Shown here: piece after piece, positions 1 through 10,336 of the stretch | How the letters are laid out: each line of letters begins with the position of its first letter | Numbering within the stretch: the stretch's first letter is position 1 | Assembly: GCA_030374765.1 (NCBI GenBank) | Contig: JARGXX010000012.1 | Coordinates: 558,001-622,000 of the forward strand | Source of the DNA: Agarophyton chilense | Lineage: Eukaryota; Rhodophyta; Florideophyceae; Gracilariales; Gracilariaceae | Length of the DNA: 64,000 nt | Reading direction: 5' to 3' | Notes under the pieces: model-generated | Databases searched by the model: none | The model's input: the letters and a program-made list of their open reading frames with translations, nothing else | Told to the model about the DNA's origin: nothing | Position numbers and translations under genes: made by a program

Positions 1-1365
1 CATGAAAAAAAGATTCAACGAAATTGCCGTGAAATCGTACTTCGAGGGAGAGCAGGGACGGAGGAGATCCCAAATATTGGCAGATTTACAAAGTGTAGAA
101 CAATATATAGTTATATGCGTGTGAAAAGCAAAATTGAATTCGAAGGTACTGTCATTCAACTGGAATGCTCTTTGGTCAAATTTCGATTAAAAAATTCAAA
201 TGTTTTCAAATGAGCTTATTACACATGATGCACATCAAAAATTGAGGGCCAAGTCTATCTGTAAGAAACAGGAAGTGGGTAGGAAGCACCGCGAATGTCC
301 AGCTTGTTTAAAGCTCTGGGGCGCATTAACTTACTCGTATCGTAATCACAGACTATCACATTTGTTCGGTTGCAACCAATGAACTGCTTCGATTTGGCCG
401 TTTCGCTATTGTTCACACCTGTTAAGACAGACCCTCAGTCTAGAAACCACATTTACGGTGCAATGCCGTGAGAAAAAGCAGTCACGAAGATGATCGTATC
501 TTCCCTTGAAAGGGTTAAGTCAGGGAACGCAGTTTCTTTGGAAAAGAACTCGCAAGTTGTAGTTTAAGTACGATTTTTGACTTCATCACCAACCGAGAGA
601 GTATAAAAAAAATTGTTAAAATCGACGGAACGTGTGTGAGTTATTCTTCTACAAGATTACCAATTCAAAATAGTAGTGACGGCAACAAAAAAAGTGTCAA
701 GAGTGTGTCAATTCCACAAAAAATGAATAACCACCTACGAGAATGGAAAAAACAAACAGAGTGGGGTAGACTAACGGAAGAGAAACAACAAAAAATATAG
801 AAAAAACCAATACTAGGATAAGAATCCTGCAAACTATGAGCAGAACGAGCCGACGACAGTTTGGGGGAAAATCTATTTGAAGGAAGGCCGATAGAAAAGG
901 CCTAGGCTACGCGGAATAAACTCGAGGAATTGTGAGTACTTGCGTAGAAGAGTAAGTCTGGAGCCAAGAACTCTTGGCTGGGGAGTTTGCTTGGTATCTT
1001 GGCTGTGTCGTAGAGACACTTTATAGTATTAATTAATTTAGTATGTCTCTCTACACCCGTCTAAAATACTAAAGTAAATAAGTAAACGGTCCAGCAATGC
1101 TGGGAACCGCCTGTCAACTATCCGTTTGGCACGTGTCGTAGTCATTCCTATCCGATGGAGCCACGGCGCGTACTTGTAAAAGAATTCCTTCGCTTGCCGC
1201 ACTATACGTTTGTACGAATAGCCAATTTTTCAAATACTGGCGATTTTTTAGTCGCAAAATGAGTAGAGTGACATGAATACTTGTACAAATCACCCCAAAA
1301 TAACTAAAAAAACGAAAACAAAACAAGGAAAATATAAACTATGAATGCATATATGAAACCTTTTA

Positions 1366-1674
1366 TTATACGAATAAGAAGCTGAAGGTGGTTACGAAGT
1401 CAAGCGCCAAGTGACGCACAGTAATAACGCCATCCACATTGAAGCAGTCGACGTCACGCGCACTTTCAGTGAAAGCCATTTCATCTAGGAGCCCACGGAG
1501 ATACGGCCACGGCACGTGCAACCAAACTTCCTCCATGTATTTATTCATGACAGGTCCGCCAATTGCCGCGGCCCGCAGCATCTCGCCGGCCTCCTCATTC
1601 GCCGCCACCTGCAACTCCGACACCGCAGGGTGGCCCGCATCCGGAGCTTTCGTGGCGCTTCGTGATTCGCCAGA
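1366..1674 (-). CDS. Small conserved ORF in repeat R, unknown function
   Basis: A minus-strand ORF of about 103 codons starts MSGESRSATK at an ATG preceded by ACAAA and ends ...TTFSFLFV; an AATAAA-like motif overlaps the stop region, as a poly(A) signal might. The protein is Ala/Glu-rich at the N-terminus and hydrophobic at the C-terminus. I recognise no domain. The matching stretch in the inverted copy (about 45693-45990) does not stay open over its full length, so constraint is doubtful. It may be the last exon of a spliced gene whose earlier exon lies at about 2560-2690 on the same strand. Moderate evidence that it was once coding, weak evidence that it still is. Confidence 0.3.
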   Translation of the reverse strand, partial: SGESRSATKAPDAGHPAVSELQVAANEEAGEMLRAAAIGGPVMNKYMEEVWLHVPWPYLRGLLDEMAFTESARDVDCFNVDGVITVRHLALDFVTTFSFLFV

Positions 1675-2539
1675 CATTTTGTTATCCTCAACGATGCGAG
1701 CTTCCGATGGAATGCACCGCAAAAGCAATATGAGTGTTTATGCATCGCGGCGCATGATGGAACAGATGGAAGAAGTATCCGAAGGGGAGGCGTTAAAGAT
1801 AAGTTGGGCAAGTAATTAATAATCAAATCATATCGATTGCAGCTAGGAAGCCTCTGATTTATTTGGATGACTGCTTTCTTCTCCATACAAATTCACACCA
1901 CTGAGTTGGCAACGCAAGGTCATGCCAGCACCTGAGCAAGACAAGTTTGAGACGCCACCCTAATGGGTTCTGCGTGGAGTAAGGAGCACAGTAAGAGACA
2001 GGCGGGCCGGTGCTGGACTGGAAGCCGCACGAATTCTGGCTCAATTAGAGACCGGCTGGTCGCTGCCGGACCGGAAGCCGCAAAAATTTTCGCACCGGCC
2101 TGCCGCCAAATGGTCTATGTATGGCCTGCCTCTGCCTGCTCTTACCATTCCTAGCCAACTCAGCTCGACCAAAGTGTCTCAACACAGTCTCTCATTTGGC
2201 AACCAAAACATCCCTTAGCACAGTCTGTGCCTCTCTTGCCACCATCCTTTCGCCTCTTTCTTTCTTTACTTGGGGGTTGGGTCCGCTCTCCATCGCAGCT
2301 GCGTCGATTCATTCTGCGAACCCGTCACTCATGTGGAACTGTTTAGCACCTCCTGTTGTTAACAGAACCGCGTGGTACGGCGGAAGGCTCACAACTTACG
2401 TCCATTGGGCACTCGTTCAAGAGTAAGTGATTCTCACTGGTCTTTTGGTATTGTGTGTGAGTACTAAGTTCTTTCTGTCTTGTATATAGGGCCAGCGTCT
2501 GGGATAGAATTGAGCGAATACTCACCTGTGGGAAGCTCC

Positions 2540-2690
2540 GATTCGGGAGTGGAGGCCGTCAGACTCACTGAGGAAGCAACATCCAACACGGATTCTTCAT
2601 CTTCTCCCGAACTTCTTAGGAACCCCCCCTCCTTTCTTTCCTTTTTCGGGTTCTTACTCAACTTGAAAAGCGTCGCCGCCATCCTCCATC
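2540..2690 (-). CDS. Candidate first exon with a consensus 5' splice site (in R)
   Basis: On the minus strand an ORF with a good start context (GAGGATGGCG) reads MAATLFKLSK, then a Lys/Glu-rich and a Ser/Thr-rich acidic stretch, and runs up to ACAG/GTGAGTAT, a textbook 5' splice donor. The same ORF and donor are kept in copy B (about 44688-44845, plus strand). I could not identify a matching acceptor or a domain. It could be a captured host exon or a TE-encoded exon. Fungal, plant and red algal introns all use GT donors, so the motif alone does not place the organism. Confidence 0.25.
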
Positions 2691-2703
2691 TCGTAAGGTC
2701 TCC

Positions 2704-2934
2704 TTGAGGCGCTGTACCGTCCGAAGCATCAACGTGCAGAGTCAGCGACAATTGAAGGTTCACCAAGGCTGTCGTACTCGTCAAAACGCGTTACGACGAG
2801 CTTATTACAAAGACACCGTCGTCTGGTGCCGTGTATGGGATATCAAGTTTCCCAAAGCATTGGATCTCCTAGTTCATTATAAAACTCTTAGTCATCGGAC
2901 CAGCGTCAGAAAGAAGACCAATACTGTTTTCTAG
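2704..2934 (+). pseudogene. Degenerate C2H2 zinc-finger-like ORF in R
   Basis: A plus-strand frame rich in Arg/Lys contains the spaced residues C-x2-W-x3-F-x5-L-x2-H-x5-H around 2823-2895, the pattern of a classical C2H2 finger with the second Cys replaced by Trp. The same substitution is present in copy B (44435-44665, minus strand). No ATG opens the frame here; it starts inside a longer open stretch. It overlaps, on the opposite strand, the candidate exon annotated at 2540-2690, so at most one strand is likely to be coding. I take it as a decayed fragment captured in R; a chance resemblance is possible. Confidence 0.25.
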
Positions 2935-3298
2935 AACAGTTGCGGTAAATACAGCCAGTCTTTACATCGTGCTATAGGCCTTTAAATATTTCATTTTTTT
3001 ACATCACATCTCTTTATCGTTGCATCTTCCTGAGACACATATATTGATCACTTTATCATTCACACGCTCTGCCAATTGCGCTTTCTTTTTCTGTCCTCTT
3101 TCTTTGACATCTTTTCTTTGTATTATTCTGAGCTGGCAATCTCGAGAGCGTATCTACTATTTGGCTCGCCTTGGGTTGTAACCACCCGTGTTGTGTCCGC
3201 TTCCTCTTTTAACGGATATGACGTTTAAATGTAGAGTGTTCCAGAAATTCTGGAGCACACTTGTACAAAGGACCAAGAGGGTCTTCAATTTCTATACC

Positions 3299-3907
3299 TG
3301 TAGTATCCGCTCTAACAGAGAGATCAAACACCTGCGACAGCGTTCGGACTGCCGCCAAGGGTGCCTGCGGCGAAGGGCAAACGGAGTGATAGAGCTACAA
3401 CACTAGCGAGTTTGAAGATGGAGGTTGTAAAGCTCCACTCGCTAATGAGGGTGGTTGATAGACTACGGTCGTCGTTACACGAACAACTACTTGTTGTAGC
3501 TTTTCCAGACCTCCGGTTAAGGAAATCTGAACAAGGAACAAGTCAGTTGTGAACCCTTTGTTGTCTCCTTTACTTTGGAGTTGGCGCTCACCTCTCTACC
3601 ATATGTACTATGCACAGAGGTGAGGGCTACAAATTAATATCTAGATATCAACCTTGGTGAGCTAATTAGCCCCTCTACAGTATGGAGTAATCGGCTTTAA
3701 CGAGATTCTGTCTACTAAGGGTAGACTTTCGGTCCACGTTGTTCTCCACTACATATGCCGTTGCAAGCCAACTCGCACATGAAACATTCAACCTCCGCGG
3801 TACGTTGTTCATAACTCAATCCATGCCGTCACAGCCTTCTATGAGTATCATCGTAATTACATGAAAAAAAGGATGCATTAGGCTATCCGAATGCGTAGAA
3901 TAGTACA
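3299..3907 (-). mobile_element. Solo LTR of the element-3 family, inside R copy A
   Basis: The stretch begins TG and ends CA and aligns along its length with the LTRs of element 3 (about 48045-48633 and 58131-58737); the orientation is that of element 3, minus strand. No internal retrotransposon sequence lies next to it, so it is a solo LTR. The same LTR occupies the equivalent place in copy B (43454-44070), so it was inserted before R was duplicated. I do not see a clear 5-bp target duplication. Confidence 0.75.
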
Positions 3908-4206
3908 CGCCTCAATAGACATCAGAGCCCTACCGCAAAATTAGGGCTGAAGAATGATCCGGTCTTAGAATCTGCACACCTACAATCAGCGTTCAGCATT
4001 ATATAGCCCTGAACGCCAAAATTAACTCAGAATCACTGTTCTCGAATTAAAAAACCCATCGCCGAGAGCAGCTCTTCCACTACTCACCTTAGCGCCAATC
4101 TCCACGACCTCAACGCTTGACATGACTTCTTCCGCAACGCAAAGCCATAGAAGTCATTTTTAGCCCGCCTTCGTTTCAGCCCAACCCGCTATCGGCCTCC
4201 TATCCT

Positions 4207-4425
4207 ACTATTCATTTGCATTCGTCACCCGTTAGAGACAGTTTTTCACCACATCTCTGTCCGTCGCTCCCACCTCCTTTCTATGGCCTTCAATGAAACC
4301 TAACAATACCCTTATATCTAACTGCCGTCGATAACTCACCGTGACAATCCTGTCTGCTCCTGTGCTGTTTAATCGCATGAGTTTCTCGTGGCGCTTCAGC
4401 CATGCGGTCTCCACTTGCTCCTGCA
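4207..4425 (-). CDS. Short ORF conserved in all three R copies, unknown
   Basis: A minus-strand ORF of about 65-72 codons beginning MQEQVETAWLKRHEK is present in copies A, B (42935-43153) and F (59038-59256), with a longer reading in B and F. The peptide is charged and helical in character, with an RRQLDIRVLLGFIEGHRKEV block. I recognise no family. An opposite-strand frame here encodes a Cys/His-rich stretch (CLNCDHD...DCH) reminiscent of zinc knuckles in LINE ORF1 or gag proteins, followed after about 100 bp by a very acidic tail, so which strand codes is not settled. Confidence 0.25.
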
Positions 4426-4528
4426 ACAGCCGTTTCCGTTCTGGCTACTGGTGCTGCCATATCTACAACCAATACTTTAGATGCCTAAACTGCGATCATG
4501 ACGTTAGTGACTGCCACGCTGAGAGGAC

Positions 4529-4774
4529 TTGGCAATTTTTGCAAATATGCGCTCTCGTCAAGATGGCAATTCTTATCACCAGAAAGTGCCTGGGGACTCC
4601 AGGTGCTTGAAAGAAGACGAAATCCAAATAAGATTGCGCATCAAGCGTATTGTGATGGAGGTTGTGGAAGACGACGAAACTTCTGCAGACGACGACGAAT
4701 TCATGAAAGCATTTAAAGAATTAGTATCGAATTTTAATAGTGATGATCAAGAAGAGCCAGACGAAGACCCCTAG
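4529..4774 (+). CDS. Acidic-tailed ORF in R, possible zinc-knuckle protein end
   Basis: An 81-codon ORF kept word for word in copies A and F (59359-59604) ends in a strongly acidic tail (DDQEEPDEDP). Just upstream, in a neighbouring frame, is a Cys/His-rich run (CLNCDHD, then DCH) that looks like part of a nucleic-acid-binding zinc knuckle. Together they suggest the end of an old ORF1- or gag-like protein, but I cannot name the family. The downstream 4780-5200 holds no further ORF I can support. Confidence 0.25.
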   Translation: MAIFANMRSRQDGNSYHQKVPGDSRCLKEDEIQIRLRIKRIVMEVVEDDETSADDDEFMKAFKELVSNFNSDDQEEPDEDP

Positions 4775-5240
4775 CCCTCTAAGAAGTGTAGAAAATAGCA
4801 TCTCGATTTGGGAAACACTCAAGACTGTCGAACAGGAAGCACCATGCTCGAAAATCCAGATAACGACCATCCCACCTCTCCAACTTCATCGCAATTAGAC
4901 CAAGCACAAGTCCCAGAAAGTATTTCAAGGATTCAGATGTTATGCCTGCTCTATTCCTTTTGATAAGGGCTCAACTCTGTAGCATTTTGTCGGTGGTTTT
5001 ACAATGGTATTGTGGTGTGTCTTTTTCAAACTTATTCCTTTTTAACAGTAATTACCGCTTGTGCATAGATCAAATTTCTCTTTCTGCGATATCTAGAAAT
5101 CCCGCCGATCGTAATTTGCTCCTTGGGTTTTGGGTGACATGAAACAGTTGCTCTGTTTTTTGTGTGCGGAGGAGGGAATCTTTATAGTTTTACCAAAGGA
5201 AAACTGTTGAATCTACAAAATGATGGCAGTGGCGTGACTT

Positions 5241-5537
5241 GTGTTGTACAAGGGTATGATAAGTACATACTCGGAACCATACGAAAGCTTTGAATCGAAA
5301 AAATCAGGGGTATGGGGTCTTGAGAAGGCCTCTTTCTCTGGCACTATTGACGGAGCTCGAGACTCCGCTCTGGGACGGGTTCGTGGTGCAAGGACAGCAG
5401 CACATCGAAAAGGGCGGTTTAGGGCATTTACCAACTCGGCCGACGGTAAAGTCTTGTTCGCTGGAGCCGCCTCTAAGAACTTCTGGGTCTATCATGTTTC
5501 GAAAGGGAGGAAGCCGCCGCTAGTCAACCCCAAATAG
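5241..5537 (+). CDS. Conserved ORF in R, possible beta-propeller-like fragment
   Basis: A 98-codon ORF (starts at a TTG; first ATG shortly after) is kept in copies A, F (60071-60367) and B, where it reads on to 129 codons (41731-42120, minus strand). It contains Gly/Ser-rich turns and the phrase SADGKVLFAGAASKNFWVYH, which resembles one blade of a WD40/kelch-like propeller; this is an impression from pattern only. The upstream stretch in another frame (GSGVTCVVQGYDKY) has the same flavour. A captured host-gene fragment is the simplest reading. Confidence 0.3.
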   Translation: MLYKGMISTYSEPYESFESKKSGVWGLEKASFSGTIDGARDSALGRVRGARTAAHRKGRFRAFTNSADGKVLFAGAASKNFWVYHVSKGRKPPLVNPK

Positions 5538-5889
5538 GTACCTTTACGGTCTACTAGAGAAGAGGTCTCACAGTCAGTGGATATGCGATAAATACTGTGA
5601 AAATCGATGTCGAGCAGGCTGAGAATTAAGAGGACGCATAAATTGCTAACCAGCGGTCACTTTCTGGTCGCCTGTCTGAGCAAAAACGTCGTTCAATTAT
5701 ATTTTGGAATGAGGAAATCATCCGCTTCGAGATGTATGCTAGGGACCGTTTATAATCTGCGGTGACACCTGGAAATATTTTGGTTTAGGGGGAATATGGA
5801 GATAAAGTTGCCAGTGAGCTCTTATTTGACCCTACAAATTTGGAAGTAAAAATGACAGCATAAAATGCAGCTGAAGAGGGTGATTACAG

Positions 5890-6640
5890 ACGCCCGTCTC
5901 GTTCACAACGATCTTCAGTCACTAAAGGTGTGATTCTTACCCGAGAGGATAAATAAAGCACCCAGGCCTGAAGAATCTAAATTATACAAACCGGGAGCAT
6001 CGGAAGTTCGTCTTTTATCGATATTATTGATTGGAGAATTCCTATTCGAATTGTACACCCCGTTGCACGGGTAAAATGAAAGATTCCATCAAGCGAATGT
6101 AGCCATTACTGAGGAGCCTGAACTTTTCTGGAGAGGACCACTTCTTGGTGTTGGATTTTTTCGCACGCGTTGTGGCTGAAGAAAAAATACTCGGAATGAA
6201 TGAAGGTCATGCCTATCTTACTCTAACGTACTTTATCCATGACGTCGCCAAAGATCAATAAAAATTTGTAGGACACGATCATCACGTCCTTCTGAGGGAG
6301 GAGTTAGCTCTTGGATGGAAGTGGTACAGTATTTCCTGAGGTCTCACGCGACTAACCACTCGATTCAATCGGCTATTCTTGCTCTTTGTGATACCAGCCA
6401 GATGTTGGGATAAAAGAAATCCGAGTTATCGGTACGCCTCACTAATGCTTTCCATACGTGTGGATATGCTTACTCTACAGAAGAACTCGCATCACCTGCA
6501 TTGACCGCTTAGACCCAGCCATCAACGACCCTACTAATCCAATGCTACTGGTTTCTCAGGGATTTGAGAACCCACACTAGACGGAAGAGTCCAAAAAAAC
6601 TGATAAAGAGAGTCGTTTCTACGTTTGAGGCGTCCTCATC
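5890..6640 (+). mobile_element. Old Ty3/gypsy gag fragment
   Basis: Read on the plus strand, this stretch matches the capsid part of the gag of elements 1 and 2: blocks such as DFFARVVAEE/ILGMNEGHAYL, EGGVSSW and SHATNHSIQSAILAL line up in order with the intact gags. It is short, heavily mutated and clearly dead, with many breaks. It starts exactly where repeat R ends. The following 6640-7140 may be a further decayed part, but I cannot support that. Confidence 0.65.
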
Positions 6641-7976
6641 ACCGAGGTATAATGTCTTGCTTTTAGAGAGTTCCTGAAACCTATTAGCTGTATAAAAGTG
6701 TAATTCATCTCAACATATCGTTCAAACCGTAAAGTTTGGACTAAAAAAAAATTCTACGCCAGAGAAGACCAACATTTCGTACAAACACCTCGACTGCCTA
6801 CTATCGCCTTGTCTCCAAGAGAGCGTGATTACTAGACCGTAGAAGGTAAATATAATAAAATTTGATGGTAAAAAGGCAGCGTGAAAATCCACACAGGCAA
6901 ACGACGAGTAGCTGGCCTAAATCATGTAAAAAATCGGCCATATGCTTCGATGCGCAGTGAAAACTATATAGTAGTGGGAAAACATCTGACCAAAAAATGT
7001 AGTTGTAGCCAAAGTAGATCCCGCCTTCATCACACAAATTTGATGGAAATTAAGTTCCCTACATGAAATATGTCGCACTCTATAGATTACACAGAGGGTT
7101 TCGGCAGGGCACGGTCTCTGACCTAGTTTCCACATTTTGAGCAGCACTATCTACAGTTCCAAGTAGCCACTCTACTACTGTTTTAAATTATGAAACTACT
7201 ATATTCAGAACTACGGACCTAGAAGGTATATTTCAACACCAAGCGTGTCCGACAGCGCCTCAAAGATAAACCGTCTAACGTTTCGTGACCTACTGATTAT
7301 CCGAATCCTAAAGCGGCATTTTTTAAGAAAAATAATCCTACAACTATACAAGAGTCTCAAAGGTTTTTAATTCTATCAATATAAAGATCAGAAGTATTTT
7401 TTTTCATACTATCGGAGCGTTAGAGGTTTGATTTTTGACGATACTTTTAAAGCAGCTCTATCTTTAGTTTTTTAATTTTTTCTTGGAAATAAAAAATAAT
7501 CATGCACTGTTTTTTTGAATACTAAAATGTTTTGTAAATATTGAACTTTGTTGTTCAAAAACTCAAATTTCTTTAAACAAACATGATGAGGCCAAAAACT
7601 ACTCCGTTCTTTTCAGCTACTTAGTGTTGCTGAAAACAAGAAACAATTTACAGGTTGCTGGAGTTTAGATGCTGAAGTCATTTGCGGTTGTGGTACTTCG
7701 AATGCATGGAAGATGGACTCTCGTTGACAGTCTAGAAAACAGTTTACTTTTTGAACTGAATCAAAACATGAGAACTGGACCATAAATTTTTCGTACCTGA
7801 TGGGATTTTGATATAACCAACATCAAACCAACGATTGAAAAATTCTATGTTTTTCTGGGTATTGTGGACCAACATCAATTAAATTAAACTTTTTGAGGGA
7901 CGAGGTGAGATGAGGCGTGTGAAAAGGGTTTACGGCCGTACCACTCTTCATAGCACATGAGAACGTTTTCTGAAAG
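6641..7976. other. AT-rich stretch without recognisable genes
   Basis: Only short, unconserved ORFs are present. About 7320-7600 is very rich in A/T with homopolymer runs. I see no RNA gene, no transposon motif and no long reading frame. Confidence 0.5.
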
Positions 7977-8008
7977 TATAAGGATGTACAGGATGTGCCC
8001 TCAATGAC
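7977..8008 (+). promoter_or_regulatory. 5S rRNA upstream promoter elements
   Basis: A TATA-like motif (TATAAGG) covers 7977-7983, that is -32 to -26 from the inferred transcription start. GC sits at -12/-11 and C at -1. This matches the arrangement known for plant 5S genes (TATA at about -28, GC at about -12, C at -1), which assists the internal box A/IE/box C promoter. Confidence 0.6.
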
Positions 8009-8128
8009 ACATTCGGCCATATCAAGTTGGCATGCGCCGCATCCCATCCCGAACTGCGAAGCTAAGTCACTTTGAGCTGGGCTAGTACTGACATGAGGGA
8101 TCGGTCTGGAATCCCCAGTGCCGAATGT
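8009..8128 (+). rRNA. 5S ribosomal RNA gene
   Basis: The 120-nt stretch has the 5S rRNA layout. The first nine bases (ACATTCGGC) pair perfectly with the last nine (GCCGAATGT) to form helix I. Inside are the conserved loop B/C segment (CATCCCATCCCGAACTGCGAAG), the box A region (AAGCTAAGTCAC) and the box C region around CTAGTACTGACATGAGGGA. The length equals the usual eukaryotic 5S size. The gene stands alone, not in a tandem array in this window. The perfect terminal helix and ordered promoter argue for a working gene rather than a pseudogene. The assignment comes from recalled 5S structure, not from an alignment. Confidence 0.92.
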
Positions 8129-8132
8129 TTAC

Positions 8133-8136
8133 TTTT
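8133..8136 (+). terminator. Pol III T-run terminator of 5S rRNA
   Basis: Four Ts follow the 5S 3' end by four bases, which is the usual RNA polymerase III stop signal. Confidence 0.6.
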
Positions 8137-8180
8137 GGCTTTGCCACAAATTTGCCACACTCCTACCATTCTTCTTCTTG

Positions 8181-8308
8181 CACCATCGCACCATCGCACC
8201 ATCGCACATTTTGCTTTCTGCTTCAATAAAACCTTTTTTATCCTTCCCGCTCACCCTCATCCTCCTCTTCCCCAACCTCTCTTCCCCAACCTCTCTTCCC
8301 CAACCTCT
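8181..8308 (+). repeat. Two short tandem repeats downstream of the 5S gene
   Basis: At 8181-8207 the 8-mer CACCATCG is repeated a little over three times. At 8265-8308 the 14-mer CTCTTCCCCAACCT is repeated about three times in a pyrimidine-rich tract. Both are simple local duplications. Confidence 0.8.
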
Positions 8309-10034
8309 CAGCCCCAACCCATCAAGCGCAACGCCCTACGACCTCGCTCCTTCGAAAACTCTGAATCCGATCTATGTGCACCAATCCTGAATGCACTCTC
8401 TCTACCCAAACATGCTCGAAGGTGACCAGGACACAGAACAGTTTTTTGGATATCACACCGACCGCCCGCTCACAGGGCTGAGAGAACAGCACGCTCGCTT
8501 CACTCACGTCCCAGCGTTTCAGCTCTTCGAATGAGCCGCCAAATAGCCAGAGCAGCGGAGCCAGGCCGCCTGGCGCAGCTTCATGAGACACGCTCGCCTG
8601 TTCGCCTGTTTACCCGCTTGCGAGCGCTGTGCACGCAACTGTAGCCGTTGCTCGGCGGAGGCTGAAGGAAGGTGCCGCCCGGAAGTGTAGATTGAAGGGT
8701 AGATTTCTGATCGCAGCCTGCTACACATGCACCGTTCCGTTTAAGCCCTGGCCTGTCTTTCAAAGCTCTTCTTCGCCTGAAAGCGGCGTGATTTGATTTC
8801 GGTGAACTGCCCCAATTCAGCTGGCCAAGCTCCCAACCGTTTGACCGTACCTGCAAGGGGCTGAAGGGCGCTCAACTCCATCAGCGGTGCCATCTCGCGT
8901 CTTTTAATCGGGCCCAACTCGCAGGTTCATAGTGTTTGACCTGTCTCTCGCCCACTTCACCATGACAGCATGACAGCATTGATCAGAGCGCCGGCGTAAG
9001 TGGCCGGAGGTGTTCTTGCCTCTGTTGTGCTTGTACTGGACAAGTCGATTGTTTTGATGGATGGACGCTTGGCAATTGCATAGCCCGGTAGCGTTCCCCA
9101 AAAGTAGAAACATCCGATAATGAAGCATTGCACAAGGTGGGCGAAACGACGTGAGGAGAGGGATACAGGGTTTCATCGCACAGCCGAGATCGCTGGTTAC
9201 ATTGCTAATGTATCCATCATGCGCTCAATGGCACGTGAAAAATACTTGGCCATCACTTTCGTGAATCGGAGAGTAGGGCCCAACTGAGATCTTCAGCCGT
9301 ACAACCCACATTTGCTCCGAAACCCTTTGTTCGACATCGGTGGGATAGCCTTCCACAGCTCGGAACCGTCGCCGGCGAGAGACCTTGTGAGGCAATGACA
9401 AGATCGCGATGCTTGCCAGACCTGAAGCTTTTTGTTGACTGTATGAACATGAACGCTACTGTCGCCCTCAATGTCGTTTTGAGAGCCACTCGTTCAGCTG
9501 AGCAACACATCGTGAAGATGCACAAAAAAGTACCATCTATTCTAGCTTTGTGCATGCGGGTTTGAGATTAATTTACTCGCGCTGCGAGAATAGCCGACGA
9601 TTGGACTCAAGCAAAGCAAGTCACCACCAGAAATTGTCAGACAGTATGTTGTCACGGCGGGAAGCGATTCGGAAGGAGATGAGTTCTGAATGCACAAACA
9701 CCACGGTATCAATTCTCATGCCAAGCTTCTCTCCACCTCTAGACCGCCCCCCCTTCTCTTCAAAGCAACATCGGTAACCCATTTCGAAATCACTCAGCTT
9801 GATGAGTGAAAATCAGCGCGATCCAATCCGAATGCTTCGTGCATCGAATCTCGAAGCTTTGGCGCACGGAGCGCTGGGAACAAAAGCGCTTCAGTGCAGA
9901 GTTTTGCACTCGTAACCACATGGAGATACTATCGGATGAATGCGCGATCAGGAGAATTCGAAGGCTGTTCAAAGCACTCTTCGAATTAGTACGCATCATG
10001 CCGTACTCCACAGGGAATGAAGAGCTTAGAAGCG
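8309..10034. other. Intergenic stretch, no supported gene
   Basis: Balanced base composition and several ORFs of 60-118 codons on both strands, but none shows a domain, a repeat copy elsewhere in the window or a convincing start. It may include 5' regulatory DNA of the pseudokinase gene. Confidence 0.45.
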
Positions 10035-10042
10035 TATATAAG
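10035..10042 (+). promoter_or_regulatory. TATA box of the PH-pseudokinase gene
   Basis: TATATAAG lies about 300 bp before the chosen ATG, in front of a long pyrimidine-rich 5' untranslated stretch (about 10170-10260, CCCTCCCCCC-type runs). A transcription start about 30 bp downstream would give a leader of roughly 270 nt. No splice signals are needed to reach the ATG. Confidence 0.5.
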
Positions 10043-10336
10043 ACACTTCCCGGGGAGAGCATGGTTTCTTTCTGCTTCTGGTCGCCGTTTGGATTGCGAC
10101 ATTTGTGTTACTATACATTGAGTCTCTCGTCTTTTGCATCCATCGTGGCCATTGTGAACTGAGCACCTCAGTCACCCAACCATCGTCTTCTTTCTCCCCT
10201 TTCCTCACCCTCCCCCCCTACTCCCCCCCACTGCCCCCTCTCCCTCGCTCCCAGCCACTCCCCCCTTCGTGGCGCCCCCAATTGTTTCGCTTTGTGTCTG
10301 CACTGCCGCAGTCTCCCCGTCTTTGTTTGCTTGACA

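Larger units (their letters stand above)
1..5889 (+). repeat. Long repeat R, copy A (left arm of inverted pair)
   Basis: The sequence is repeated almost identically, in reverse complement, at 41686-47379; coordinates of matching points sum to about 47380 near the outer end and 47360 near the inner end, so only a few small indels separate the arms. The part from about 3674 to 5889 is also found in direct orientation at about 58505-60718. Copies A and F both stop being similar after the same bases (5889 and 60718), which marks a real right boundary. The left boundary lies outside the window. R contains a solo LTR (3299-3907) and several short ORFs on both strands, none matching a known transposase or polymerase. 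Its class is unknown: it may be a segmental duplication of TE-rich DNA or a large non-autonomous element. Confidence 0.85.

Noticed and set aside
8072-8425. A 117-codon ORF starting inside the 5S gene
   Set aside because: It overlaps the rRNA gene and consists largely of the translated tandem repeats.
10170-10270. Pyrimidine-rich run before the pseudokinase ATG as a 3' splice site
   Set aside because: No donor or upstream coding exon is apparent, and a TATA box fits a plain leader.
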